A stretch of DNA of 64,000 bases, from contig NZ_FOMZ01000013.1 of NCBI RefSeq assembly GCF_900112765.1, positions 1 through 64,000 of the forward strand, given 5' to 3'. Both the position numbers and the translations under genes were made by a program. Below are positions 17,806 to 25,883 of the stretch, in pieces. This DNA is from Actinopolyspora alba (GTDB lineage: Bacteria; Actinomycetota; Actinomycetes; Mycobacteriales; Pseudonocardiaceae). The notes beneath the pieces were generated by a model. That model was not told where the DNA came from, made no database searches, and saw only the letters and a program-made list of their open reading frames with translations. Each line of letters starts with the position of its first letter. Positions within the stretch are counted from its first letter, which is position 1.

Positions 17806-19308
17806 TCAGGCGGACGTCGAAGGGTTTCGCCGATCTTCTGACGAAGCTGACTGGTCGGACTCGGACTGGCTGAAGGCGCTCAACAACCCCGTGTTGTGGC
17901 CGGGGATCGGGGTGACGCTCTCCTGCCGTGTCCGCAACTGTTCCGGAAGGTTGTCCGTGCCGGGCCTGCGTTGCGGAAGCTGTGACGCGTCACCTCGACG
18001 GCGCTCCCCGCCCGTGGGTGAGCTCGTCGTCTCCGCCGATGGGGGAGCGGTCCACGCCGGCGGTGACGTCGACGCCGGTTCAGAAGTGGGTGGTGCCGGT
18101 GTGTGTCTTTCGGGCGAAGGTTCGGCAGCGGGCGCTGCTACGTCGCCGGTCCATTGCATCCGACTGGGAGAGTGAGAACGGGAAACCGGCGGTGGTGGCC
18201 CGCCGGAAGGTGGCGGCGGCGTGGGCGTCAGCTCTTGGGCAGCGGGACCGGGCTGCGCGGGTTCCGAGGGTGAGGTGGTGAGCAAGCTGTCCGGCAGCAG
18301 GACGACCGCTTCCATCCCTCCGTAGATGCTGCTCTGCAGGCGGACCCTGATGTTGTAGCGCTGCGCGAGGACTCGGACCACCGACAACCCGATCCGTCCG
18401 TCCGCGAGGAGCTCGTCGAGGTCGACCCGATCGGCGTCCTCGAGCAGGCGGTTGTACCGGTGGATCTCCTCGCTAGTCATACCAAGACCACGGTCCTGGA
18501 TCTCGATGGCCACGCCGGCCGTGACGGTTTCGGTCCGCACCACCACAGGAGTGTTGTTGCTGGAGAATTGGGTGGCGTTTTCCAGCAGCTCCGCCAACAG
18601 GTGAATCACCTCAGCGGTGGCGGGCCCTTTCAGCATTCCCTCCACCGCGGTCATCTTCACTCGGGAGTAGTGCTCGATCTCAGCCACGGCGGAGCGCAAC
18701 ACTGTCTGGAGGCTCACGTCCTCCTGTGTTTGTCGCTGCGGCGCTTTACCACCGAGTATGGCCAGACTTTCCGCCTGTCGGCGAGACAGGTTGACGAGGT
18801 GGTCCACGCGGAACAGGCGCGCGAGAAGATCGGGGTCTTCCACCTGGTGTTCGGCTTCGTCGATTTCGGTGATCGCTCGGTCGGCCATGGCCTCCAGGCC
18901 CCGTGCCAACTTGGCGAACGCGGCTTGGAGCGCGTCGTTGCCGTAGGAGGGGGAGGAGAGCCCGTCGGCTGCGGAGCCCGTGTCAGCAGCGGCGGCAGCG
19001 TCAACTCTGACCGCCTCGTGCTTTCGTCGGAGTTGTCGGAGACCGTTTCTGGTCCGCTTGACCGCGATGAAACCGACCAGCCCGGCTGACGCGATCGCCA
19101 AAGCACAAAGGGCGAGTGCGGCTCCCAGGAACGAACGATCGACGGTCACCAGCATAGCCGTGACAGCCCCCAGCACGAGGAGCGACGGCACCACCGGCAG
19201 CAGGGTAAGCCACAGGATGCGGTTCCGTAGATCCGCGGCAGCTTGATCCGAACAGCCCTCGGGGCCATCGTCCTCAAGACAGCCGGCAGTAGGTAACAGT
19301 GCAGACAT
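17806..19308 (-). CDS. cvnA: Conservon sensor kinase-like protein CvnA (short form)
   Basis: A 500-residue membrane histidine-kinase-like protein. Two transmembrane helices at about 31-54 and 60-83 are joined by only a few residues, so there is almost no extracellular sensor loop. Many CvnA proteins are larger and carry a nitrate/nitrite-type outer domain. A helical dimerisation region with His170 ('FRVDHLVNLSRRQAESL') precedes an HATPase with N-box 'ELLENATQFSS' (Asn244) and G1 box 'DRGLGM' (272-277). From about residue 330 on, the protein is a disordered Pro/Ser/Thr-rich tail. The ATG at 19308 follows GAGGA with five bases between; a TTG one codon earlier is less likely. It heads the cvnABCD-GAF operon. 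Confidence 0.88.
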   Translation of the reverse strand: MSALLPTAGCLEDDGPEGCSDQAAADLRNRILWLTLLPVVPSLLVLGAVTAMLVTVDRSFLGAALALCALAIASAGLVGFIAVKRTRNGLRQLRRKHEAVRVDAAAAADTGSAADGLSSPSYGNDALQAAFAKLARGLEAMADRAITEIDEAEHQVEDPDLLARLFRVDHLVNLSRRQAESLAILGGKAPQRQTQEDVSLQTVLRSAVAEIEHYSRVKMTAVEGMLKGPATAEVIHLLAELLENATQFSSNNTPVVVRTETVTAGVAIEIQDRGLGMTSEEIHRYNRLLEDADRVDLDELLADGRIGLSVVRVLAQRYNIRVRLQSSIYGGMEAVVLLPDSLLTTSPSEPAQPGPAAQELTPTPPPPSGGPPPPVSRSHSPSRMQWTGDVAAPAAEPSPERHTPAPPTSEPASTSPPAWTAPPSAETTSSPTGGERRRGDASQLPQRRPGTDNLPEQLRTRQESVTPIPGHNTGLLSAFSQSESDQSASSEDRRNPSTSA

Positions 19309-19866
19309 CAAGGTCCTCTAAGCAGCGATGTACAACGGACGGGTGGTACGGCCTCATATTTGAATCGATGAACGTGGCATCTCCGGCTCACCCTGTTCCA
19401 CGTATCCGCACACGGTGCCACCGACCATGTCCGCCACTCCTCGCAGCTCCATTGCATGGATTATCCTGTGTGATCTTGCGAAAGCAGATCGTACCTCAGC
19501 CAGGTGTACGTACTCGGATCCTCCGCGAGGAGCAATCACGAACCTGTGACCAGGTAGGACAGGGTGCACATCCGAGGGAAGAGGATTCACCCGGTGTAGT
19601 TACCTAAGGCAGTGTCTCATTTGGTGAGTTTTTCGTAGCGGGTGAGGGCAGCGGCGCGGGCGGCAGAAGCCGGGCGATGTCGTTGCTGTTGTTCCCGGTG
19701 AGGATCCCCTGTCACGGGAGAGCCCGCGCCATTGGTGATCGGGGGTGCTCGTGTCCGTTTTTCCCGATACACCGGCCTTGGCGCTGTCCGGAGCACCACT
19801 TTTTGGTCTGGAATTGTGCGGAATCCGCGAGCGTCCACGACCAGTCGAAGGGCCCGGCCGCGGTTA
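19309..19866. other. Intergenic between conservon and IS element
   Basis: The left part should carry the conservon promoter (minus strand). Around 19610-19660 a minus-strand frame ends 'AAALTRYEKLTK' followed by a stop, which resembles the last residues of some IS transposases. With so few residues it cannot be assigned. No intact gene was seen. Confidence 0.35.
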
Positions 19867-19884
19867 GGGCGTGACTGGTGGATC
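19867..19884 (+). repeat. Left terminal inverted repeat of the IS5 element
   Basis: This 18-bp end pairs with 20738-20755 with one mismatch at the second base. The start codon GTG of the transposase lies inside it. Confidence 0.85.
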
Positions 19885-20739
19885 TTGTGGTCGTTGGTCA
19901 GGTGTGTCGTATGGCGAGTTGTCCGATCGGGAGTGGGAGCGGTTGGAGCCGATGTTGCCGCAGGTCACGCCGCAGCGGGGTGGTCGGTGGCGGGAGCATC
20001 GGCAGGTGGTCGAGGGCATGATCTTCAAAGACCGCACCAGCTGCCCGTGGCGGGACCTGCCGGAGCGGTTCGGTCCGTGGCAGACGGTGCAGTCTCGTTT
20101 CTACCGGTGGGCCGAGGACGGCACCTGGGATCGGATCCTGACCGAGCTGCAGCGGGCCGCCGATGCCGCCAGTGAGGTGGACTGGACGGTCAGTGTGGAT
20201 TCCACCGTGGTGCGCGCCCACCAGCACGCCGCCGGAGCAAAAGGGGGCACCCGCAAGCACTAGGCCGGTCCCGAGGAGGGCTGAGCACCAAGATTCACCT
20301 CGCTGTCGACGGACGAGGCCGTCCGCTGAGTCTGCTGATCACGCCGGGACAAGCCGGTGATGCTCCGCAGTGTCTGCCGTTGTTGGCGGCCATCCGAGTT
20401 CCCCGCCCGGGGCGTGGGCACCCGCGCACCAGACCGGTGCGCATCATTGCCGACAAGGCCTACTCCTCACGAGCAATCCGGGCCCACCTACGGCGTCGCG
20501 GCATCGCCGCCACCATCCCGGAACCAGCCGACCAGGCCGGACACCGCCACAGGCGAGGCTCGGCGGGAGGCCGCCCACCCGCCTTCGAGCCCACTGTCTA
20601 CCGGCAGCGCAACATCGTCGAACGCAGCATCAACCGCCTCAAGCAATGGCGCGGCATCGCCACCCGCTTCCACAAGAAAGCCCACTACTTCCACGCCACC
20701 CTGACCCTAGCCAGCATCCTCCTCTGGCTCCGCACCTGA
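19871..20739 (+). CDS. IS5/IS427 transposase, two frames joined by -1 frameshift
   Basis: A DDE transposase read in two frames. The first, from GTG 19871 to the TAG at 20261-20263, gives 'LSDREWERLEPMLPQ', 'CPWRDLPERFGPWQTV' and the first catalytic Asp in 'VDSTVVRAHQHAAGA'. The second frame supplies 'GRSRGGLSTKIHLAVDGRG', the second Asp in 'IIADKAYSS' and the Glu in 'RNIVERSINRLKQWRG'. The frames overlap at the sequence AAAAGGGGG (20239-20247). Slipping back one base there joins them without loss of conserved residues, which is the programmed -1 frameshift known in this group. All three acidic residues are present, so the fused protein should be functional. Confidence 0.85.
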
Positions 20740-20755
20740 TCCACCAGTCACGCTC
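20738..20755 (-). repeat. Right terminal inverted repeat of the IS5 element
   Basis: This is the inverted copy of 19867-19884. It directly follows the transposase stop and is flanked by TA. Confidence 0.85.
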
Positions 20756-20981
20756 TAGTTCGATCCGTTCCCGCACCGCCTTCAAACCCCGACCTGTGTT
20801 CCTTCGGGGCCTCGGGAACACCGTGCCCACGCGGATCGTTGACATAACGAGGCGTAATCGCGGCTGGTCATGGAAAAAGAGGGCCTGGCGAAGTTTACCC
20901 GAGCCGCAATCAGGGTAAAGCGATGACACGCCTGAGGGCCTTCAGTGGTCCGTGTACCGATTCGGCGAAGGAGAGGCCGAC
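20756..20981. other. Spacer between IS element and antitoxin gene
   Basis: About 225 bp without a recognisable gene. It should contain the promoter of the small antitoxin-like gene; no clear hexamers could be fixed. Confidence 0.35.
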
Positions 20982-21248
20982 ATGAGCATGATGGACAAGC
21001 TGAAGGGGCTCGCCGGCAAGAGCCCGGACAAGGTCAAGCAGGGTATCGACAAGGCGTCGACCTTCGCGGACGAGAAGACCGGCGGCAAGTACCACGACAA
21101 GATCAGTAAGGGCTCTGAGCAGGTCCGGAATTTCGTCGACAAGCAGGGGACGCGGTCCCAGGGCGACCAGGAGGGTCGGCAAAGCCCCGGGCAGCAGGGA
21201 CCCGATCAGGGTGGCGACCAGTCCCAAAGCGGCCCGTCCCGCCAGTAA
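20982..21248 (+). CDS. MT0933/Rv0909-like antitoxin protein
   Basis: An 88-residue hydrophilic, charged protein of the MT0933-like antitoxin family. It starts 'MSMMDKLKGLAGKSPDKVKQ' and has the family core 'ADEKTGGKYHDKISKG', then a disordered Gln/Gly-rich tail. The ATG at 20982 follows AAGGAG with about eight bases; an upstream in-frame GTG at 20952 is unneeded. In mycobacteria the relative pairs with the adjacent Rv0910 toxin. No such toxin is next to it here, only insertion sequences, so it may be an orphan or a stress protein that only shares the fold. Confidence 0.75.
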   Translation: MSMMDKLKGLAGKSPDKVKQGIDKASTFADEKTGGKYHDKISKGSEQVRNFVDKQGTRSQGDQEGRQSPGQQGPDQGGDQSQSGPSRQ

Positions 21249-21332
21249 CGGGTTTCGCGGAAGAACTGGGCGGGGCAAACAACAGTTCCGGTGTCTGTGT
21301 GATTTCGTGTTGATCTGTGTTGAAATGTCCCC

Positions 21333-21901
21333 GTGAGGCTGAAGGAGTGGGTGCAGGAGCAGGGGTTTCGTACCGGACCGCGTTGAACTGGTTCCACGCG
21401 GGTATCCTGCCCGTGCCCGCTCGCCAGTTGCCTACCGGCACGATCCTGGTCGAACCGCCCACCGCCGACACCGGACGGGTGGTGGCGTACTGCCGGGTAT
21501 CTAGTGCCGATCAGCGCGACGATCTCGACCGGCAAGCGGGTCGAGTGGCCCAGGAGTGCGCTCGCCGTGGTCTCACACTGGATGCCACGGTCACCGAGAT
21601 CGTTTCGGGTCTGAACGTAAACCGGTGCAAGCTGGCGAAGCTGCTGGCTGATCCAACCGTGTCCACGATCGTGGTGGAGCATCGTGACCGGTTGGCCCGA
21701 TTCGGGGTGCAACACCTGGAAGCCGCGCTGTCCGCCCAGTCCCGCCGGGTTGTCGTACTCGATGACACCGAGGTCACCGATGACCTGGCGCGCGATGTGA
21801 CCGAGGTGCTGACCTCGATGTGTGCCCGGTTGTACGGGCGCCGGTCGGTGGCCAAGCGCGCCAAAGCAGCCATGAAGGCCGTCGAGGTGCCGCCGCGATG
21901 A
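21333..21901 (+). pseudogene. tnpA: IS607-family serine recombinase TnpA with 5' frameshift
   Basis: The protein has an N-terminal MerR-like helix-turn-helix ('SYRTALNWFHAGILPVPARQ') and a serine resolvase domain 'VVAYCRVSSADQRDDLDRQ' with the nucleophile Ser in 'RVSS'. The conserved segment 'VVEHRDRLARFG' follows. The family's usual start 'RLKEWVQEQG' is encoded from GTG 21333, but one G seems to be missing from the G-run near 21361-21365, so that frame stops early. A GTG at 21317 in the intact frame would bypass the fault with an abnormal N-terminus. Overlap with tnpB (ATGA) is preserved. Probably inactive, though translation from 21317 cannot be excluded. Confidence 0.75.
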
Positions 21902-22062
21902 GCACGGTGTTGCAGGCGTACCAGTTCGCGCTTGACCCGACCGAGCAGCAGCAGGACATGTTGTCGTCGCATTGCGGTGCGTCCCGGTTCGCCTACAACT
22001 GGGCGCTCGCGCAGGTCAAGGCGGTGCTGGACCAGCGGGCAGCGGCCGGTCCGCACCAGTAA
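21898..22062 (+). pseudogene. tnpB: IS607 TnpB, truncated after about 50 residues
   Basis: The frame begins with the well-conserved TnpB start, 'QAYQFALDPTEQQQDMLSSH' followed by 'CGASRFAYNWALAQVKAVLD', then stops at 22062. The remaining roughly 350 residues, with the RuvC-like nuclease and zinc ribbon, are absent. The break falls at about 22038, where the sequence changes into a C39-peptidase-like gene on the other strand, so this is a deletion or recombination joint rather than a simple stop mutation. Confidence 0.8.
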
Positions 22063-22370
22063 CTCGTCTTCCGTGGCTGGTACTCGATGTCGAGGGAATT
22101 CTTGGCCGGTTGGGGCGAAGCGGCTGGTGTGCCGCGTGCCGCGTGCCGCGTGCGGGTCGGTCTCGGAGGCCGACGCGGACGGCGACCGCCCCTCGGGGGC
22201 GAATCGACGCGCGATTCCGGCGGTGGAAAGGCTCGCTTCTCGTGCATCGCGACCGGGGTAAACGCGGAGCCAGACCCCTTAGAGGCCGAGGTATCGGCCA
22301 CCGACAGCACACCGATGCTCAGTGCCGCGGCCAAGCACAGTGAGGCGACCGCAACCAGCAGCCTGGTCAT
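22030..22370 (-). pseudogene. Secreted C39-peptidase-like protein, truncated by IS607 joint
   Basis: The minus strand encodes a signal peptide ('MTRLLVAVASLCLAAALSIG' then 'VLSVADTSA') followed by a mature part reaching 'SLDIEYQPRKTSYWCGPAA'. The 'TSYWCGPAA' motif with its Cys is the active-site start of secreted C39-like cysteine peptidase domains. Right after 'AAAR' the frame runs into antisense tnpB sequence, so the catalytic His/Asp part is lost. It is therefore a remnant. The host gene once extended leftward past 22030. Confidence 0.7.
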
Positions 22371-22781
22371 CCATGGACCTCTCATTCGGGGTGATGTGAT
22401 CACAAACACGCCCATGATTGCGCGAATGGGTGATCAATAACTGCTCTGAATGGATTAACACCTGGGAGTTTTGCGTCACGTTCTCACTGCGAGTGCACAG
22501 CTAATTTCCACGAGTCATCAAGTGGTGTCGGTGTGGCCAGGTGAGAAAACAGCGCTCGAGCGTGCGCGACTTTCCAATCCGAGCATGTCCGTGATCGCGC
22601 CCCTGCGCACGCCGACGAGGTCGATACCGCGGACGTGAGCGTCGTCGAGGCCGGGCACCGAGCTCGGTACTGGACACCCCGGGGCGGTTCATCCGGCAAG
22701 GCGTTTCTGCCCCCATCGTCTTCCGTGCTCATGCCGCGCTCGACTGCCGGGCTCGGGGGAGCCGTGGGGCGGGGGAAGGGT
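22371..22781. other. Gap between C39 remnant and HxlR gene
   Basis: About 410 bp. The AT-rich part near 22390-22480 should be the old promoter of the C39-like gene. Small frames on the minus strand (for example 22484-22732) resemble nothing known. Confidence 0.35.
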
Positions 22782-23165
22782 TCACTCCGGGGATGTGGGC
22801 GGTGTGATTGTGTCCGGGTTTTCGAGGTGCTCGCGGTACTTCTTTCCCCAGTCGTCGAGACGGTGGATGAGTTCCCGCAGGCTGGTGCCGAGCTCGGTCA
22901 GGCAGTACTCGGTACGCGGCGGGACCTCGGCGTGGACGGTGCGTCGTACGAGGCCGTGTTCTTCGAGCTCGCGGAGCTGGCGAGTGAGCATCCGCTGGGT
23001 GATATTGGGCATCGCGCGCTTGAGCTGGCCGAACCGCTGCGTGCCGGCCAGGAGATGCTTGAGGATGAGAAGTTTCCACTTCCCGCCGACGACGACCAGC
23101 GCGACTTCGACGTCGCAGTAGTCGGCCATCTCTTCGACTCGTTCCCGGAGCTGCACGGCGCTCAC
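22782..23165 (-). CDS. HxlR-family transcriptional regulator
   Basis: A complete 127-residue HxlR winged-helix regulator: 'YCDVEVALVVVGGKWKLLIL' with the conserved cysteine, then 'RFGQLKRAMPNITQRMLTRQ' as recognition helix region and 'VPPRTEYCLTELGTSL' as wing. GTG 23165 is used; an internal ATG ('MADYCDVEV') would give a more compact form. It diverges from the MFS gene at 23392 across 226 bp containing two palindromes, so it most probably controls that transporter. It differs clearly in sequence from the HxlR gene at the left end. Confidence 0.88.
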   Translation of the reverse strand: MSAVQLRERVEEMADYCDVEVALVVVGGKWKLLILKHLLAGTQRFGQLKRAMPNITQRMLTRQLRELEEHGLVRRTVHAEVPPRTEYCLTELGTSLRELIHRLDDWGKKYREHLENPDTITPPTSPE

Positions 23166-23205
23166 CTCGCACGGTATACAACGTGACCCTACGGCACATT
23201 CGAGT

Positions 23206-23220
23206 CAGTACTTGTTACTG
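23206..23220. promoter_or_regulatory. Inverted repeat CAGTA-N5-TACTG in HxlR/MFS promoter
   Basis: The arms CAGTA (23206-23210) and TACTG (23216-23220) sit 41 bp upstream of the HxlR start. They resemble the GTAC/AGTAC-type boxes bound by HxlR proteins. Binding is inferred from position. Confidence 0.5.
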
Positions 23221-23238
23221 CGACTCCGCTGTTGGATC

Positions 23239-23262
23239 GTACTTCCGTGTCCACGGAACTAC
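23239..23262. promoter_or_regulatory. 24-bp palindrome in HxlR/MFS promoter
   Basis: A perfect core TTCCGTG-TC-CACGGAA (23243-23258) extends to GTA...TAC with one mismatched pair on each side. It is midway between the divergent starts, so it is a strong operator candidate for the HxlR protein or another regulator. Confidence 0.55.
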
Positions 23263-23391
23263 GTGAAGCTACGACGCCTCGGATTGCGACCACGACGGCT
23301 CGCCGAGCCCTACCCTCAGTGGAACGGTTTCAAGCCGTCCGGCGCTGACCCGCCGATCCAGTTCCGATCAGCTCGCAGCTGAAGAGGTTCG

Positions 23392-24639
23392 ATGTCTACC
23401 GCCGATGTCGGCACCGCGGTCGACCGCGGGGCGTGGTTTCGGGTCGCGGTGCTGACCTTCGCCACGTTCGCCGTGGGAACGTTGGAGTTCGTGCTCGCCG
23501 GTGTACTGCCCGAGTTCAGCCGGTCGTTGGGGGTGTCGGTCGGTGCGGCCGGGCAGACCGTCACGGTGTTCGCGGTGACCTGCGCGGTGCTCGCCCCGCT
23601 GTTGGCCGCCACCACCGCGACGTGGCACCGCCGCGCGGCGTTGCTGCTGGCGATCGGCCTGTACCTCGCCGGAGTCCTGCTCACCGCGCTCGCACCGAGC
23701 TTCGCGGTCGTGCTGCTGGGGATGGCCGTCGCGGCCGCCGGTGCAGGACTGTTCATCCCGACCGCCAGCGTGACCGCCTCCGCGCTGGTACCCCCGTCGT
23801 CGCGGGGACGCGCCATCGCCGCGGTCACCATCGGGCTCACCTCGGCGACCGCGCTCGGCGCACCGATCGGCACCGTGGTGGGGACCCTGTTCGGCTGGCG
23901 CGCCACCATATGGTTCGTCGCCGCCCTGGCCGTGCTCGCCCTAGGCTGTCTCGCGGCCTGGATTCCCGCGCTGGAGGGAATGTCGCCCACCAGCGTGCGG
24001 CAACGACTGGCGCCGCTGACCGACCGCCGGATCCTCACCGTCCTGGGAACGACGCTGGCCACTTTCACCGCCGTCTACATCGTCTACACCTACATCAGCG
24101 TCGTCTTCGAACCCGCCACCGGCGGAAGCGGAACCCGGTTGGCCGTGTTGATGTTCGTCTGGGGAACGGTGGGCACCTTCGGCAACCTCGCGGCCGGGGC
24201 CTGGTCCGACCGGGTCGGTGCCCGGCGGGTCGTGTCCACAGCGGTGGCGGTACTGGCGATCAGCTTCCTGATCCTGCCCTGGACCACCGGCACCTACATC
24301 TCCGCTCTCGTCGTGATCGTCGTTTACGGGCTCGCCGCGTGGGCGGTCACCGCACCGCAGCAGCACCGACTCATCACTCTCACTCCCTCGTCGGCCGCGT
24401 TGGTGGTCTCACTCAACGCGGCGTTCCTGTATCTCGCCATCGCACTGTCCGGTGTGATCGGCGCGGTGGGGATCGAAATCATCGGCAAGAGCCACCTGAG
24501 CTATCTCGCCGCCGGCATCGCCATCCTCGCCCTGTCACTGTCCGAATGGGCGCACCGGCAGGGGAGCCGGGCACCCACGACCTCGTTATCAACCCGAGCC
24601 GGGAGCAACGGCGAGTCACCGCGACGCTGTTCGTCCTGA
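23392..24639 (+). CDS. MFS transporter (DHA1/AraJ-like)
   Basis: A 415-residue twelve-helix transporter. Helix 1 'GTLEFVLAGVLPEFSRSLGV' is the standard opening of AraJ/PbuE-like DHA1 transporters (sugar, nucleoside or drug efflux). The 'GRAIAAVTIGLTSATALGAP' helix and 'WSDRVGARRV' loop follow in the expected places. The ATG at 23392 follows GAAGAGG. Its divergent HxlR neighbour suggests export of a toxic or signal compound. The last 25 residues are a polar tail rich in Ser/Arg, perhaps a shifted end, but the core is complete. Substrate unknown. Confidence 0.85.
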   Translation: MSTADVGTAVDRGAWFRVAVLTFATFAVGTLEFVLAGVLPEFSRSLGVSVGAAGQTVTVFAVTCAVLAPLLAATTATWHRRAALLLAIGLYLAGVLLTALAPSFAVVLLGMAVAAAGAGLFIPTASVTASALVPPSSRGRAIAAVTIGLTSATALGAPIGTVVGTLFGWRATIWFVAALAVLALGCLAAWIPALEGMSPTSVRQRLAPLTDRRILTVLGTTLATFTAVYIVYTYISVVFEPATGGSGTRLAVLMFVWGTVGTFGNLAAGAWSDRVGARRVVSTAVAVLAISFLILPWTTGTYISALVVIVVYGLAAWAVTAPQQHRLITLTPSSAALVVSLNAAFLYLAIALSGVIGAVGIEIIGKSHLSYLAAGIAILALSLSEWAHRQGSRAPTTSLSTRAGSNGESPRRCSS

Positions 24640-25138
24640 TTAGCGGTGTCGTCCGAGTGCGGCCGAGGCGTCGATCTCACCAGGTGGTGGAACGCTTGCG
24701 GATCAGCCGCGTAGACCTGGATGACCTCGGGTTTTCTGCGGTGTGGAGTTCGACGGAGCGGAACCGCCGTCGTTCGCGGTGACCGCCTATCGACCCGCAC
24801 TGATCCACATTTCGCGGCGGAGTCACTGTGCTGGTCTTGATCGGTACTGGATCGCTTTTTCGCGGCAGGGGAGCAGTGCGAATTCGATGCCCCGGCAGGG
24901 TTCTCCGACCGGGGTGGAGGAACGGGCCACGAGAACGGGCAAAGGGGCGCACGTTGATCGGACGGCCGTTGTCGCTGTCGAAGCGCGTTGTTGTCAGGAC
25001 ACTCAGTAATGAAACGTCATAACAGTCGGATCGACCTCGTCTGAGACTGAGAGTTCTCAATATCCCCCTTTTGTCAGGTATTTCGATACTTCGTCGAACT
25101 GGGGTCTTGCTTCGAGGGGTGATCGCTGTCATAGTCCG

Positions 25139-25150
25139 TGAAACGTTTCA
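25139..25150. promoter_or_regulatory. LacI-type operator candidate TGAAACGTTTCA
   Basis: A perfect 12-bp palindrome centred on CG, the form typical of LacI-family operators, about 740 bp upstream of the GH78 gene and just before a possible decayed reading frame at 25166. Confidence 0.55.
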
Positions 25151-25784
25151 TAGATGGAGGGTCCGATGTCAGTACCGGTGGCAGCCGAAGCGGCTCTCGC
25201 GCTACATGGCGTCTCCTGGCGGTTCGGGAGGGGGTGTGGCTCTGCTCGGGCTCGTCGCGCGTCGAGGTCGGCTCGGTGCGGGGCGGCCTTCGGCTCCACC
25301 GTGGAATCGAACGCCGTCGGAATCGTGGTGGTTTGCCAGGAGAGTCCGTCCCGTTCCCCGGGCTGTCGGTTGTCGAGAGCACCTTCACGGGCCGTCGACA
25401 GTGGTGCGGCGCGGCTCGGCGCTTGTCCGGCGATTCGCCGCAGGCCACACGGACGCGGGAAAAGAACCTAAGCAGATCTTTTCAACTGTCCGATGACTTG
25501 ATGTACGGGAAGATATTCGGCCCCGTGGCCGCGTTTGTTCACGCGGCATCAGCACGCTGAGTTTTTCATTCCCGTATTGCGCAGAGGATCATGCGGGTGT
25601 GCGCGTCTGAGCGAGATGTGACTTTCCGTTGAAGCCGCCTTCGGTGCCCAGTGGCAACTCGCTGCGCGGGTGGTTCTTCCGGTTTCTGTTTTCCGCGGAA
25701 CCCCTCGTCAACTGTCCTGTGCGTGATCCTCGTAGTGCCTGTGGTTGTCCGGATCATTCGAGGTGGTGGCGATGCGAGTTGTAT

Positions 25785-25796
25785 TTGAACGTTTCA
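25785..25796. promoter_or_regulatory. LacI-type operator candidate upstream of GH78
   Basis: TTGAACGTTTCA matches the palindrome at 25139 in ten of twelve positions and lies about 90 bp before the rhamnosidase start, a normal operator distance. Confidence 0.5.
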
Positions 25797-25883
25797 CTTC
25801 GGCTGTTCGGGTCGAGATTCGTGATGGTGGCCGGTTTCCGGGGCTATCCGTAAGAAGTGACGAGCGGGAAGGAAACCGTGCTC

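Larger units (their letters stand above)
19867..20755 (+). mobile_element. IS5-family (IS427-type) insertion sequence, apparently complete
   Basis: An 889-bp element. Its ends are imperfect terminal inverted repeats: GGGCGTGACTGGTGGATC on the left and, read inward, GAGCGTGACTGGTGGATC on the right. The dinucleotide TA flanks both ends, as expected for the 2-bp target duplication of this group. It carries one transposase gene in two overlapping frames. The near-identical ends and intact catalytic residues suggest a recently active copy. Confidence 0.85.
24640..25883. other. 1.2-kb gap with no confident gene, two operator-like palindromes
   Basis: The gap contains only short frames. The best start-like site is an ATG at 25166 after GGAGG, which opens 'MSVPVAAEAALALHGV', but the rest is Arg/Ser-rich and looks non-coding, so it may be a decayed gene. 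A minus-strand piece 'PEVIQVYAADPQAFHHLV' near 24670-24735 looks protein-like but was not identified. Palindromes at 25139 and 25785 are listed separately. Confidence 0.4.

Noticed and set aside
19354-19838. Minus-strand small frames between the conservon and the IS element
   Set aside because: The first is featureless; the second shows only a short transposase-like end, too little to call.
25138-25560. Plus-strand frames after the palindrome at 25139
   Set aside because: No similarity to a known protein and poor codon pattern; kept only as a possible decayed gene.
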